From Candidatus Hydrogenedentota bacterium (GTDB lineage Bacteria > Hydrogenedentota > Hydrogenedentia > Hydrogenedentales > SLHB01): 8,210 nt of DNA. The translations under genes were made by a program, and so were the position numbers. Below are positions 1-5,716 of the stretch, in pieces. The notes under the pieces are model-generated. The model had not been told where the DNA came from, searched no databases, and worked only from the letters and a program-made list of their open reading frames with translations. Every line of letters begins with the position of its first letter. The first letter of the stretch is position 1. The stretch is from positions 1 through 8,210 of the forward strand of contig JAKJDA010000122.1 in the NCBI GenBank assembly GCA_022706165.1, given 5' to 3'.

Positions 1-266
1 ATGGGGACGGCGGTCATCGTGCGCTTCGCTTTTTCGATGGCTTTCCGGATGGCTTCGGGGACTTCCGCCGCCTTGCCCAAGGCCGCGCCCACGCGGCCGT
101 TGCCGTCGCCCACTACGACGATCGCGCTGAAACTGAAGCGGCGTCCGCCTTTGACCACCTTGGCCACGCGGTAGATCTTCACCACCGGTTCGATGAAAGC
201 GGCCTCCGACGATTCGCGTCCGCGGCGATCTCCGCGCGGTTCCCGTTTCGCTCGCACTGTACTCAA
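1..266 (-). CDS. rpsE: 30S ribosomal protein S5, 5' part only (cut by window edge)
   Basis: S5 is a primary/secondary binder of the 30S body that affects decoding accuracy and, with S3 and S4, lines the mRNA entry channel. The visible 88 residues carry the S5 N-terminal double-stranded-RNA-binding-like domain: after a basic, poorly conserved leader (residues 1-22) come [18 protein letters not shown] (24-41), then the [17 protein letters not shown] block (44-60), then helix residues [19 protein letters not shown], all typical of the family signature. The rest lies beyond base 1. I chose the TTG at 266 as start because an AGGAGA Shine-Dalgarno (278-273) lies 7 nt from it by the AGGAG core; a GTG nine bases further in is too far from that site. 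The frame stays open upstream through the 160-bp spacer, but no in-frame ATG or well-placed ribosome site is seen there. Separated unusually far from rplR. Confidence 0.95.
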   Translation of the reverse strand, partial: MSTVRAKREPRGDRRGRESSEAAFIEPVVKIYRVAKVVKGGRRFSFSAIVVVGDGNGRVGAALGKAAEVPEAIRKAIEKAKRTMTAVP

Positions 267-426
267 CGTAGCTCTCCTGTCAGTCTGACTTTCCCTGGGT
301 CCAACGGCTTCTCGCCCGCCCCGTATGCCGAATCTCTTCCGTCTGCGGTCTCCGGCGCGCCCCCGCTCGTCCGGCCAAGCGGGCAAGTAGTGTACGCGTC
401 CATCGCACGCATTGCAACTATGCGAT
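267..426 (-). other. 160-bp spacer between rplR and rpsE
   Basis: This is by far the longest gap in the cluster; most others are 2-35 bp. Read on the minus strand it begins with the rplR TAG followed by a second in-frame TAG, and ends with the rpsE Shine-Dalgarno. It contains a sigma70-like promoter candidate (389-417). It is also open in two frames: the rpsE frame runs through it without a stop, and another frame from ATG 412 gives a 49-codon open frame ending in TGA at 265-263, overlapping the rpsE TTG as TTGA. Neither has a Shine-Dalgarno at its possible start (ATG 412, ATG 403, or TTG 386 in the rpsE frame), so I do not call a gene. A short inverted repeat (GTCA-gac-TGAC) lies just before the rpsE ribosome site. 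No terminator-like hairpin with a T run is seen. Confidence 0.6.
389..417 (-). promoter_or_regulatory. Possible internal sigma70-like promoter upstream of rpsE
   Basis: On the minus strand TTGCAA (417-412) and TACACT (394-389) are separated by exactly 17 bp. Each hexamer matches four of six positions of the classical -35 (TTGACA) and -10 (TATAAT) elements, and the invariant-like first and last bases are present. It lies in the only long spacer of the operon and would drive rpsE and genes beyond the window. Matches of this strength arise by chance, and the sigma-factor preference of this organism is unknown, so this is tentative. Confidence 0.28.
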
Positions 427-774
427 CTAGAAGTCCAACCCGGATTCTCGGGCGGCGTCGGCCAAGGCCTTGACTCGCCCATGGTATAAACGCCCGCCGC
501 GGTCGAAGCACACCTGCGCAATCGATTGGCTCTTGGCCGCGTCGGCAATCGCCTTGCCTACCGCCTTGGCGGCGTCGATGTTGCCGCCCGAAATTTTCAA
601 GGCGACGGACGACGCAGCGGCCAAGGTGCGCTGACTCGAATCGTCGATGATCTGTGCATAAATGTGCTTGAGGGTCCGGTGCACGGTTAGGCGCGGCCGT
701 TCGGCCATGCCTGTCACGGTCTTGCGCATCCGGCGTGTGCGCCGTTCCAGGCGCTCCAATTTGCCCACTGCCAT
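427..774 (-). CDS. rplR: 50S ribosomal protein L18
   Basis: L18 binds 5S rRNA with L5 and joins it to the central protuberance of the 50S subunit. The 115-residue product has normal family length. A basic N-terminal tail (about residues 1-25, rich in Arg/Lys) is followed by the [19 protein letters not shown] core, and the C-terminus [26 protein letters not shown] is the most recognisable L18 block. The ATG at 774 is preceded by AGGAG about 9 nt upstream. The stop TAG is followed two codons later by another in-frame TAG. Its position between rplF and rpsE is canonical, but it is flanked by the two longest spacers in the window (76 bp upstream, 160 bp downstream). Confidence 0.98.
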   Translation of the reverse strand: MAVGKLERLERRTRRMRKTVTGMAERPRLTVHRTLKHIYAQIIDDSSQRTLAAASSVALKISGGNIDAAKAVGKAIADAAKSQSIAQVCFDRGGRLYHGRVKALADAARESGLDF

Positions 775-790
775 GCCCTTGCTCTCCTAC

Positions 791-806
791 GTGGCTCAAT
801 GGCCAC
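791..806 (-). promoter_or_regulatory. Small hairpin in the rplF-rplR spacer
   Basis: In the 76-bp spacer the minus strand reads GTGGC-cattga-GCCAC, a perfect 5-bp stem with a 6-nt loop, ending only a few bases before the rplR Shine-Dalgarno (GTAGGAGAG). It lacks a following T run, so it is not an intrinsic terminator. It could modulate rplR translation or mRNA processing, or be chance in GC-rich DNA. Confidence 0.25.
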
Positions 807-850
807 CCTGCATCTGTCCGCCAAGAGAATCTGCCGCGTTTGCGAACCGT

Positions 851-1390
851 CTACTTGGAGCCGGCCTTGCCTACCTTGCGGCGCACGTATTCGTTTTCGT
901 AGCGAATGCCTTTGCCCTTGTAGGGCTCCGGTTCGCGCCAGGCCCGGATATCGGCGGCGGTTTGTCCGACGAGTTCCCGATCAATGCCCGACACCCGAAT
1001 GGTCTGCGTTCCTTCCACGGCGAATTCAATGCCGAGAGGCGGTTCGATCATGACCGGATGGCTGTATCCCACGGCCAGGTTGAGCGATTTGCCCTGCAGC
1101 GAAACGCGGTAGCCGACGCCTTGGATCAAGAGGGTTTTGACGAACCCCTGGGTCACGCCGGTGACCATGTTCTGGATGAGGGCCCGCGTGAGCCCGTGCA
1201 AGGCGCGATGGGCCGGCCTATCGCTCGGGCGCGTCACCGCAATCTCGCCGTCCGTCACGGTCACCACCACGTCGGGATGGAGATCGCGCTCCAACGAGCC
1301 TTTGGGGCCAACGATTTTGAGGTGGAGCCCTTTGAGCTCGACCTTCACTCCGGCCGGCACGATGACCGGCAGCTTGCCTATTCTCGACAC
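851..1390 (-). CDS. rplF: 50S ribosomal protein L6
   Basis: L6 sits at the base of the L7/L12 stalk near the sarcin-ricin loop of 23S rRNA, where elongation factors bind. The 179 residues match the usual length. Two tandem L6 folds are visible: an N-terminal domain starting SRIGKLPVIVPAGV, and a C-terminal one from about residue 82 (FVKTLLIQGVGYRV onward) ending in the family signature REPEPYKGKGI (152-162). The start is GTG at 1390, supported by AAGGGAG 7 nt upstream; no better ATG is nearby. It follows rpsH by 35 bp and is separated from rplR by 76 bp. Confidence 0.98.
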   Translation of the reverse strand: MSRIGKLPVIVPAGVKVELKGLHLKIVGPKGSLERDLHPDVVVTVTDGEIAVTRPSDRPAHRALHGLTRALIQNMVTGVTQGFVKTLLIQGVGYRVSLQGKSLNLAVGYSHPVMIEPPLGIEFAVEGTQTIRVSGIDRELVGQTAADIRAWREPEPYKGKGIRYENEYVRRKVGKAGSK

Positions 1391-1425
1391 GGATCGACTC
1401 CCTTTCGCCGCCTAGCCGCGGTCGT

Positions 1426-1827
1426 CTACCATACCTCGCACAGAATTTCGCCGCCGACGTGGGCCTCGCGGGCTTGTTTGCCCGTCATGACGCCGCGCGA
1501 CGTGCTCAAAATCGAAATGCCCAGGCCGCTGCGCACCGGACGGACTTCCGCGCTCTTTGCATAGACGCGCAAGCTCGGGCGGCTCACCCGGCGCAATCCC
1601 TGCAATACGGGACGGCGATTCTCGCCTTGATATTTCAAGGAAACGCGCAGCGTTCCTTGCGGGCCTTCCTCGATCAGCCGATACGCCGCGATGAAACCTT
1701 CCCGCAGCAAAACCGAACAGATTTCTTCCTTGATGCGGGACGCCGGAATGTCCACGTGATCGTGGCCGGCGACCAGCGCGTTGCGCAGGCGGCTCAACAG
1801 GTCCGCAATTGGATCGCTCATCGACAT
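1426..1827 (-). CDS. rpsH: 30S ribosomal protein S8
   Basis: S8 is a primary 16S rRNA binder (helix 21) needed for assembly of the 30S platform; in E. coli it also represses the spc operon by binding mRNA near the rplE start. The 133-residue product has the N-terminal MSMSDPIADLLSRLRNA block and the strongly conserved C-terminal RNA-binding motif STSRGVMTGKQARE (108-121). Two in-frame ATGs lie six bases apart (1827 and 1821); the first gives the MSMxDPIAD start common in the family, the second is better spaced from the weak GAGAT-like ribosome site. It follows rpsN by 19 bp. Confidence 0.97.
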   Translation of the reverse strand: MSMSDPIADLLSRLRNALVAGHDHVDIPASRIKEEICSVLLREGFIAAYRLIEEGPQGTLRVSLKYQGENRRPVLQGLRRVSRPSLRVYAKSAEVRPVRSGLGISILSTSRGVMTGKQAREAHVGGEILCEVW

Positions 1828-1846
1828 GATCTCTTGTCCCTCGCTA

Positions 1847-2032
1847 TTACCAGCTCGATTTCGTCACGCCGGGCAACTTGCCCTCCAACGCCAGGTTGCG
1901 GAAACAGATGCGGCAGATGCCGAACTTCCGCATGTACGCGCGGGGCCGGCCGCACAGCCGGCAGCGATGATACGATCGGACCTTGAATTTCTGCGGGCCG
2001 CTGGCCCTTGCTATCATGGACTTCTTCGCCAC
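1847..2032 (-). CDS. rpsN: 30S ribosomal protein S14, short zinc-binding type
   Basis: S14 is a small late-assembling protein of the 30S head, contacting S3, S10 and S19. The 61 residues correspond to the short form (gene often called rpsZ or rpsN type Z). Four cysteines in two pairs, C24-RL-C27 and C40-RI-C43, form the expected zinc ribbon. The ending [15 protein letters not shown] is the standard family C-terminus. The start is GTG at 2032 with AGGAG 6 nt upstream. It lies 31 bp after rplE and 19 bp before rpsH. No zinc-free paralogue is visible here. Confidence 0.97.
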   Translation of the reverse strand: MAKKSMIARASGPQKFKVRSYHRCRLCGRPRAYMRKFGICRICFRNLALEGKLPGVTKSSW

Positions 2033-2063
2033 GTTCGTCTCCTTATGCCGCGCTCAGCGCCGG

Positions 2064-2609
2064 TCACGCCCGGAAGGGGGCCCCAAACTTGCGCAACAGT
2101 TCCCGGCTTTCGTCCGCGGAACGCGCGTTCTTGATCACGAACGTGACGTTCATGCCGCGAACCTTTGCCACCGCGTCCACCTTGATCTCGGGAAATATCG
2201 TCTGTTCGCGCAAGCCCAGGGTATAGTTGCCCTGCTTGTCAAACCCTGTCGGCGAAATGCCCCGAAAATCACGCACGCGTGGAATGGCCACGTTGAACAA
2301 GCGATCCATGAACTCGTACATGCGATCGCCGCGCAACGTCACCATGCAGCCAATCTTCGCGCCTTCGCGCAATTTGAAGTTCGAAATCGACTTGCGCGCG
2401 GTCCGGATGCTCGGCTTCTGGCCGGCGATCGCGCTCAACTCGGACGTCGCGCCTTCCAGCAGCCGCGGGTCCGCAGGGCCGTCGCCCACGCCCATGTTGA
2501 TCACGATCTTTTCCAGGTGCGGAATCTCCATCACGTTCTTGTAGCCGAATTGCTGGCGCATTTCGGCCGCGATGGCGCTTTTGTATTTGTCTCTCAGTCT
2601 CGCCGCCAC
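2064..2609 (-). CDS. rplE: 50S ribosomal protein L5
   Basis: L5 carries 5S rRNA into the central protuberance together with L18 and contacts the P-site tRNA. From GTG 2609 the protein is 181 residues, matching the family (about 179). Recognisable blocks are VMEIPHLEKIVINMGVG (26-42), the L5 signature LSAIAGQKPSIRTARKSI (58-75), then GCMVTLRGDRMYEF, VRDFRGI and GNYTLGLREQTIFPEI. The frame is open 39 codons further upstream to an ATG at 2726, but that stretch is rplX read in another frame. The GTG is preceded by AAGGA 8 nt away, which settles the start. A small stem (ACGG-ata-CCGT, 2618-2608) overlaps this start. Spacer to rplX is 14 bp. Confidence 0.97.
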   Translation of the reverse strand: MAARLRDKYKSAIAAEMRQQFGYKNVMEIPHLEKIVINMGVGDGPADPRLLEGATSELSAIAGQKPSIRTARKSISNFKLREGAKIGCMVTLRGDRMYEFMDRLFNVAIPRVRDFRGISPTGFDKQGNYTLGLREQTIFPEIKVDAVAKVRGMNVTFVIKNARSADESRELLRKFGAPFRA

Positions 2610-2623
2610 GGTATCCGTCCTTC

Positions 2624-2938
2624 TTAGTCGTTCAACGTTTCGCCGTTGATTTTGTACATGCGAACCCGGGTGCCGTCTTCCAGTCGCTTGATGACGATCT
2701 TGGAGGCCTTGTTCACCGCCGCGCACCAGGGCATGACGTTGGAAAGGTGAATGGTTCCTTCGCGTTCGACGATGCCGCCGCGGCTTGCGCGTTGGGTGGC
2801 CCGTGAATGCTTCTTGATCATGTTCACGCCTTCCACCACCACGCGGTTGTCTTTGGGAAGGACGCGGAGAACGCGTCCGCGCCGGCCTTTGTACGGACCG
2901 GCGATCACCACCACGGTGTCGCCTTTGTGAATATGCAT
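2624..2938 (-). CDS. rplX: 50S ribosomal protein L24
   Basis: L24 is one of the two assembly-initiator proteins of the 50S subunit and sits near the exit of the peptide tunnel. The 104 residues include an N-terminal KOW motif, KGDTVVVIAGPYKGRRGRV (5-23), which is the family signature, followed by VEGVNMIKKHSR and the C-terminal L24 domain (EGTIHLSNVMPW, then the Lys/Arg-rich end). I start at ATG 2938, where the KOW domain begins at the expected place and an AGGGGG Shine-Dalgarno overlaps the rplN stop; the open frame extending to 3259 is rplN in another frame. Spacer from rplN is 11 bp. Confidence 0.97.
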   Translation of the reverse strand: MHIHKGDTVVVIAGPYKGRRGRVLRVLPKDNRVVVEGVNMIKKHSRATQRASRGGIVEREGTIHLSNVMPWCAAVNKASKIVIKRLEDGTRVRMYKINGETLND

Positions 2939-2949
2939 CGGTCGGCCCC

Positions 2950-3318
2950 CTATACCACTTCCGGCGCCAGCGAGATGATGCGCATGAAGCCCTTTTCCCG
3001 CAGTTCGCGGGGAACCGGGCCGAAGATGCGCGTGCCGCGCGGCTCCTTGTTCTGGTTGATTAACACCGCCGCGTTTGAATCGAAGCGGATGACTGTCCCA
3101 TCGGGGCGTTGCGTGTCCTGGCGCGTGCGCACCACGACCGCTTTGACGACGTCGCCCTTCTTCACGCCCGAATTCGGCAAGGCTTCGCGCACGGAAGCCG
3201 TGATGATGTCGCCAACGTGCGCATACCGGCGCCGGGTGCCGCCCATCACCTGGATGCACCGAATCCGGCGCGCGCCGGTGTTGTCGGCCACCTCGAGGTT
3301 CGAGTAAATCTGGATCAT
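2950..3318 (-). CDS. rplN: 50S ribosomal protein L14
   Basis: L14 lies on the 50S interface and forms an intersubunit bridge with 16S rRNA; it is also the docking site for the silencing factor RsfS in bacteria that have it. The product is 122 residues, the exact usual length, beginning [19 protein letters not shown]. The central block [13 protein letters not shown] (56-68) followed by [17 protein letters not shown] (71-87), and the end [13 protein letters not shown] (95-107), are diagnostic. ATG 3318 has AAGGA 9 nt upstream; the open frame continuing to 3450 is part of rpsQ in another frame and is not used. Spacer from rpsQ is 19 bp. Confidence 0.98.
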   Translation of the reverse strand: MIQIYSNLEVADNTGARRIRCIQVMGGTRRRYAHVGDIITASVREALPNSGVKKGDVVKAVVVRTRQDTQRPDGTVIRFDSNAAVLINQNKEPRGTRIFGPVPRELREKGFMRIISLAPEVV

Positions 3319-3337
3319 GAGGGTGTTTCCTTCTCCG

Positions 3338-3601
3338 CTAATCGGCGCGTTTGACGATTTCAACCAGGCGCCACCGCTTGGTCTTGCTGAGCGGGCGCGT
3401 CTCCTGGATGCGCACGACATCGCCTTCGCGGCAGGCATTCTGCTCGTCATGCGCCTTGAATTTCTTGGTGCGCTTGGTCGCCTTTTTGTACAAGGGGTGC
3501 GTCACCACGCGCTCCACCGCCACGGTGACGGTCTTCGCCATCGCGTTGCTGGTCACCACGCCTACGCGCTCTTTTCGTCGGCCACGTTCTTCCATGATCA
3601 C
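3338..3601 (-). CDS. rpsQ: 30S ribosomal protein S17
   Basis: S17 is a primary 16S rRNA binder with an OB fold, located in the 30S body. The 87 residues include [20 protein letters not shown] near the N-terminus and the family signature [18 protein letters not shown] (60-77). The start is ambiguous. GTG at 3601 overlaps the rpmC stop as GTGA and has AGAGG 7 nt upstream, favouring coupled translation. The ATG two codons later (3595) gives a sequence starting MEERGRRK, which resembles many family members, but its ribosome site would be 13 nt away. I keep the GTG, with the ATG as the alternative. Confidence 0.96.
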   Translation of the reverse strand: MIMEERGRRKERVGVVTSNAMAKTVTVAVERVVTHPLYKKATKRTKKFKAHDEQNACREGDVVRIQETRPLSKTKRWRLVEIVKRAD

Positions 3602-3810
3602 TTCGTCGCCTCTTTCTGTGCGGTCAGTTCCCGCTCCCGCAAGATCATTTTCATCCGCGCAATCTCACGGCGCGTGGTGCGCGCCGCGCGCACATTTTCC
3701 ACCGCGCCGGTCGTCAGCTGCTTGCGGAACATCCACAGCGACTTCCGTTGGTCCGCCAACCGCTGCCGGAGCTCCTGTTCGGTCAATTCTCGCAGATCAT
3801 GCGCTTTCAC
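3598..3810 (-). CDS. rpmC: 50S ribosomal protein L29
   Basis: L29 is a small helical-hairpin protein at the peptide-exit side of the 50S subunit, next to L23, near where trigger factor and SRP dock. The 70 residues begin [14 protein letters not shown] and contain the conserved turn and second helix with [12 protein letters not shown] and then [10 protein letters not shown], as expected for the family; it is slightly longer than E. coli L29 (63). The start is GTG at 3810 with GGAG 7 nt upstream. It lies 12 bp after rplP, and its TGA overlaps the candidate GTG start of rpsQ, implying translational coupling. Confidence 0.97.
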   Translation of the reverse strand: MKAHDLRELTEQELRQRLADQRKSLWMFRKQLTTGAVENVRAARTTRREIARMKMILRERELTAQKEATK

Positions 3811-3822
3811 GTTGGTTCTCCA

Positions 3823-4239
3823 CTAGGCGCTGTGGGCGCGCGCCACGAATTTGGTGCTAATCGGCAATTTGTGCCCGGCAAGCCGGACGGCTTCGCGAGC
3901 CAGTTCTTCCGGCACGCCTTCCAATTCGAACATCACCCGGCCCGGCTTGATCACCGCCACCCATTCTTCCGGGGCCCCTTTGCCTTTTCCCATGCGGGTT
4001 TCGGCCGGTTTTTTGGTGATGGGCTTGTCCGGGAAAACCCGTATCCATATTTTGCCGCCGCGCTTGACGTGACGGGTCAACGCAACGCGCGCCGCCTCTA
4101 TCTGCCGCGCCGTCACCCAGCCCACTTCCGTGGCCTTCAGGCCATACTCGCCAAAGTCCACGCTTGCCGCACCCTTGGTGTATCCTTTGCGGCGGCCGCG
4201 CTGCACCTTGCGGTATTTCACCCTCTTGGGCATTAACAT
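3823..4239 (-). CDS. rplP: 50S ribosomal protein L16
   Basis: L16 organises the A-site tRNA binding region and is required for late 50S maturation. The 138 residues start [20 protein letters not shown], the standard bacterial N-terminus. The signature region [17 protein letters not shown] (64-80) is followed by TRMGKGKG (81-88) and the ending block [22 protein letters not shown]. Arg82 aligns with E. coli Arg81, the residue hydroxylated by YcfD-type oxygenases; whether it is modified here cannot be told. ATG 4239 is preceded by AGGAG about 10 nt upstream. The spacer from rpsC is 60 bp, longer than most junctions here. Confidence 0.98.
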   Translation of the reverse strand: MLMPKRVKYRKVQRGRRKGYTKGAASVDFGEYGLKATEVGWVTARQIEAARVALTRHVKRGGKIWIRVFPDKPITKKPAETRMGKGKGAPEEWVAVIKPGRVMFELEGVPEELAREAVRLAGHKLPISTKFVARAHSA

Positions 4240-4299
4240 GATCGTATCACTCCTGCTTGCAGCCTCTTCCGACTGTTCCTGTGCCTGTTATCGGCCGCA
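4240..4299 (-). other. 60-bp spacer between rpsC and rplP with short ACAG repeats
   Basis: The minus strand contains three consecutive imperfect hexamers, TAACAG GCACAG GAACAG (4290-4273), followed by the rplP Shine-Dalgarno AGGAG. A weak GTGC/GCAC pairing spans the first two hexamers. There is no T run and no credible terminator, so transcription probably continues. No open frame of note. Function, if any, is unknown. Confidence 0.4.
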
Positions 4300-5046
4300 C
4301 TACCCTCTGCGCTGCCGCTCGGGGCGTTCGCCGCGCTCGGGGCGTTCGCCGCGCTCAGGACGGTCGCCGCGCTCCCGGCGTCCGTGCATGCGCGTTTCGC
4401 TCAACCCCGTGATTTTCTCGCCCGGCTCGACGTCGCCGTGATAAATCCAGCATTTCACGCCAATGGTTCCGTAGGTCGTGTAGCTTGTCGCAAAACCGTA
4501 GTCGACGTCCGCGCGCAAGGTGTGCAGCGGCACGCTGCCTTCGCGGTTCTGCTCTTGCCGCGCGATTTCGGCGCCGTTCAATCGACCCGCCACGCGCAGG
4601 CGAATGCCTTTCGCGCCCAAGCGCATCGTGTTCTGGGCGGCCTTTTTCATGGCGCGTCGGAACGAGATGCGGCGTTCGAGCTGGGAGGCAATGCCTTCAG
4701 CGACGAGTTGCGCGTTCAGTTCGGGAGTCAACACTTCGTGAATGTTGATCAGCAATTCCCGTCCGGTCAGCTTTTCCAATTCGTAGCGAAGCTTGTCGAC
4801 CTCCGCGCCGCGCTGGCCAATCACCAGGCCCGGCCGCGCCGTGTAGATGTGCACCTTCGCTTTCTGACCCGCGCGCTCGATGTCCACTTTGGCCACGCCG
4901 GTCTGGTACAAGCGTTTCTTGATGTAGTTGCGCAGTTTCAGGTCTTCATGCAGCAGATTGGCGTAGTCCTTGCCTGCATACCAGATGGAACTCCAATTGC
5001 GAATCACGCCCAGCCGGAATCCCAGGGGATGTACTTTCTGACCCAC
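4300..5046 (-). CDS. rpsC: 30S ribosomal protein S3 with repeat-built charged C-terminal tail
   Basis: S3 lies in the 30S head and with S4 and S5 forms the mRNA entry pore and helicase. The 248 residues begin [19 protein letters not shown]. An N-terminal KH type 2 domain follows (about 38-110, including [17 protein letters not shown]). The C-terminal domain contains the S3 signature region from [13 protein letters not shown] through [17 protein letters not shown] to [12 protein letters not shown]. From about residue 223 the protein is a low-complexity tail: [18 protein letters not shown] (227-244), then QRRG. The start is GTG 5046 with GGAGG 7 nt upstream, 12 bp after rplV. E. coli S3 is 233 residues, so the tail accounts for the extra length. 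Confidence 0.98.
   Translation of the reverse strand: MGQKVHPLGFRLGVIRNWSSIWYAGKDYANLLHEDLKLRNYIKKRLYQTGVAKVDIERAGQKAKVHIYTARPGLVIGQRGAEVDKLRYELEKLTGRELLINIHEVLTPELNAQLVAEGIASQLERRISFRRAMKKAAQNTMRLGAKGIRLRVAGRLNGAEIARQEQNREGSVPLHTLRADVDYGFATSYTTYGTIGVKCWIYHGDVEPGEKITGLSETRMHGRRERGDRPERGERPERGERPERQRRG
4315..4368 (-). repeat. Three 18-bp tandem repeats encoding the S3 tail
   Basis: Three in-frame 18-bp units inside the 3' end of rpsC encode [12 protein letters not shown] and GERPER. The two units nearest the stop differ at one base; the first is more diverged (GAC CGT CCT against GAA CGC CCC). The repeat keeps the reading frame, so copy-number changes would lengthen or shorten the protein tail by six residues. 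Near identity at the DNA level suggests recent duplication by slippage. Confidence 0.85.
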
Positions 5047-5058
5047 CGATGCGCCTCC

Positions 5059-5409
5059 TTAGTTTTCGCTAATCACCAGCGTGATGTGGCTGGTGCGTTT
5101 GCGGATGCGGACCGCGCGCCCTCGCGGCGCCACGCCCCGTCGATGAATCGTCGCCGCGCCATCGATCAGCACCGTTTTCACGACGTATTCGTCGGTGTTG
5201 ATGCGCTTGCGCTGTTCGGCGGCGATGCTTTCGGCGTTGGCCACGGCCGATGCCAACACCTTGCCCACGTAGAGGGCGCCTCCTTTGACCACGAATCGCA
5301 GCGTATCGCGCGCCTCGCTCACTTTTTTGCCGCGGATCAAGTCCGCCACCAGCCGCGCCTTGCGCGGGGCTATGCGGACGAATCGCGCCCGCGCTATCGC
5401 TTCCGCCAT
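5059..5409 (-). CDS. rplV: 50S ribosomal protein L22
   Basis: L22 binds all domains of 23S rRNA; its extended beta-hairpin reaches into the peptide exit tunnel, near the macrolide site and in contact with regulatory nascent chains. The 116 residues show ARFVRIAPRKARLVADLIRGK (8-28), the ASAVANAES helix (53-61), and the C-terminal hairpin with VLIDGAATIHRRGVAPRGRAVRI, whose tip (about 84-96) is the tunnel loop; no insertion or deletion is apparent. ATG 5409 lies 4 bp after the rpsS stop, with its ribosome site (GGGAG) inside the end of rpsS, indicating coupling. Confidence 0.98.
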   Translation of the reverse strand: MAEAIARARFVRIAPRKARLVADLIRGKKVSEARDTLRFVVKGGALYVGKVLASAVANAESIAAEQRKRINTDEYVVKTVLIDGAATIHRRGVAPRGRAVRIRKRTSHITLVISEN

Positions 5410-5413
5410 GACC

Positions 5414-5701
5414 TTATGCTCCCTTCGCCGCCTTGTCGGCCTTCGTGCCTGAATGCCCGCGGAAGGTCCGCGTCGGGGCGAATTCGCCCAACTTGTGACC
5501 CACCATGTTTTCGGTCACGAACACCGGAATGAACTTGTTGCCGTTGTGGACGGCGATCGTCAGCCCCACCATGTCCGGCACCACCGTGGAGCGGCGCGAC
5601 CACGTGCGGATTATGCGGCGATCGCCGGTCGCGGTCTGCTTTCTCACCTTGTCCATCAAGGACTCCTCGATGAACGGGCCCTTCTTAACTGAGCGTGGCA
5701 C
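5414..5701 (-). CDS. rpsS: 30S ribosomal protein S19
   Basis: S19 forms a complex with S13 in the 30S head and contacts A- and P-site tRNAs. The 95 residues begin [19 protein letters not shown] and include the family signature [16 protein letters not shown] (68-83). The last twelve residues are Lys/Ala-rich, as is usual. The start is GTG 5701 with AGGAG about 9 nt upstream; it follows rplB by 15 bp. Confidence 0.98.
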   Translation of the reverse strand: MPRSVKKGPFIEESLMDKVRKQTATGDRRIIRTWSRRSTVVPDMVGLTIAVHNGNKFIPVFVTENMVGHKLGEFAPTRTFRGHSGTKADKAAKGA

Positions 5702-5716
5702 GATTCGTCTCTCCTA

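Noticed and set aside
775..850. Promoter in the rplF-rplR spacer (TTGGCG, 17 bp, CATTGA)
   Set aside because: The -10 candidate matches only two of six positions and the -35 three, no better than chance.
2610..2726. N-terminal extension of L5 to an upstream ATG
   Set aside because: The stretch is the rplX coding sequence read in another frame; the GTG at 2609 has a good Shine-Dalgarno and gives the normal family length.
2939..3259. N-terminal extension of L24 upstream of 2938
   Set aside because: It overlaps rplN in another frame, and the KOW domain starts at the normal place from ATG 2938.
3319..3450. N-terminal extension of L14 upstream of 3318
   Set aside because: It overlaps rpsQ in another frame; L14 from 3318 is exactly 122 residues with a good ribosome site.
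4384..5532. Long open frame on the plus strand opposite rpsC, rplV and part of rpsS
   Set aside because: Antisense shadow of conserved genes; no Shine-Dalgarno or family resemblance.
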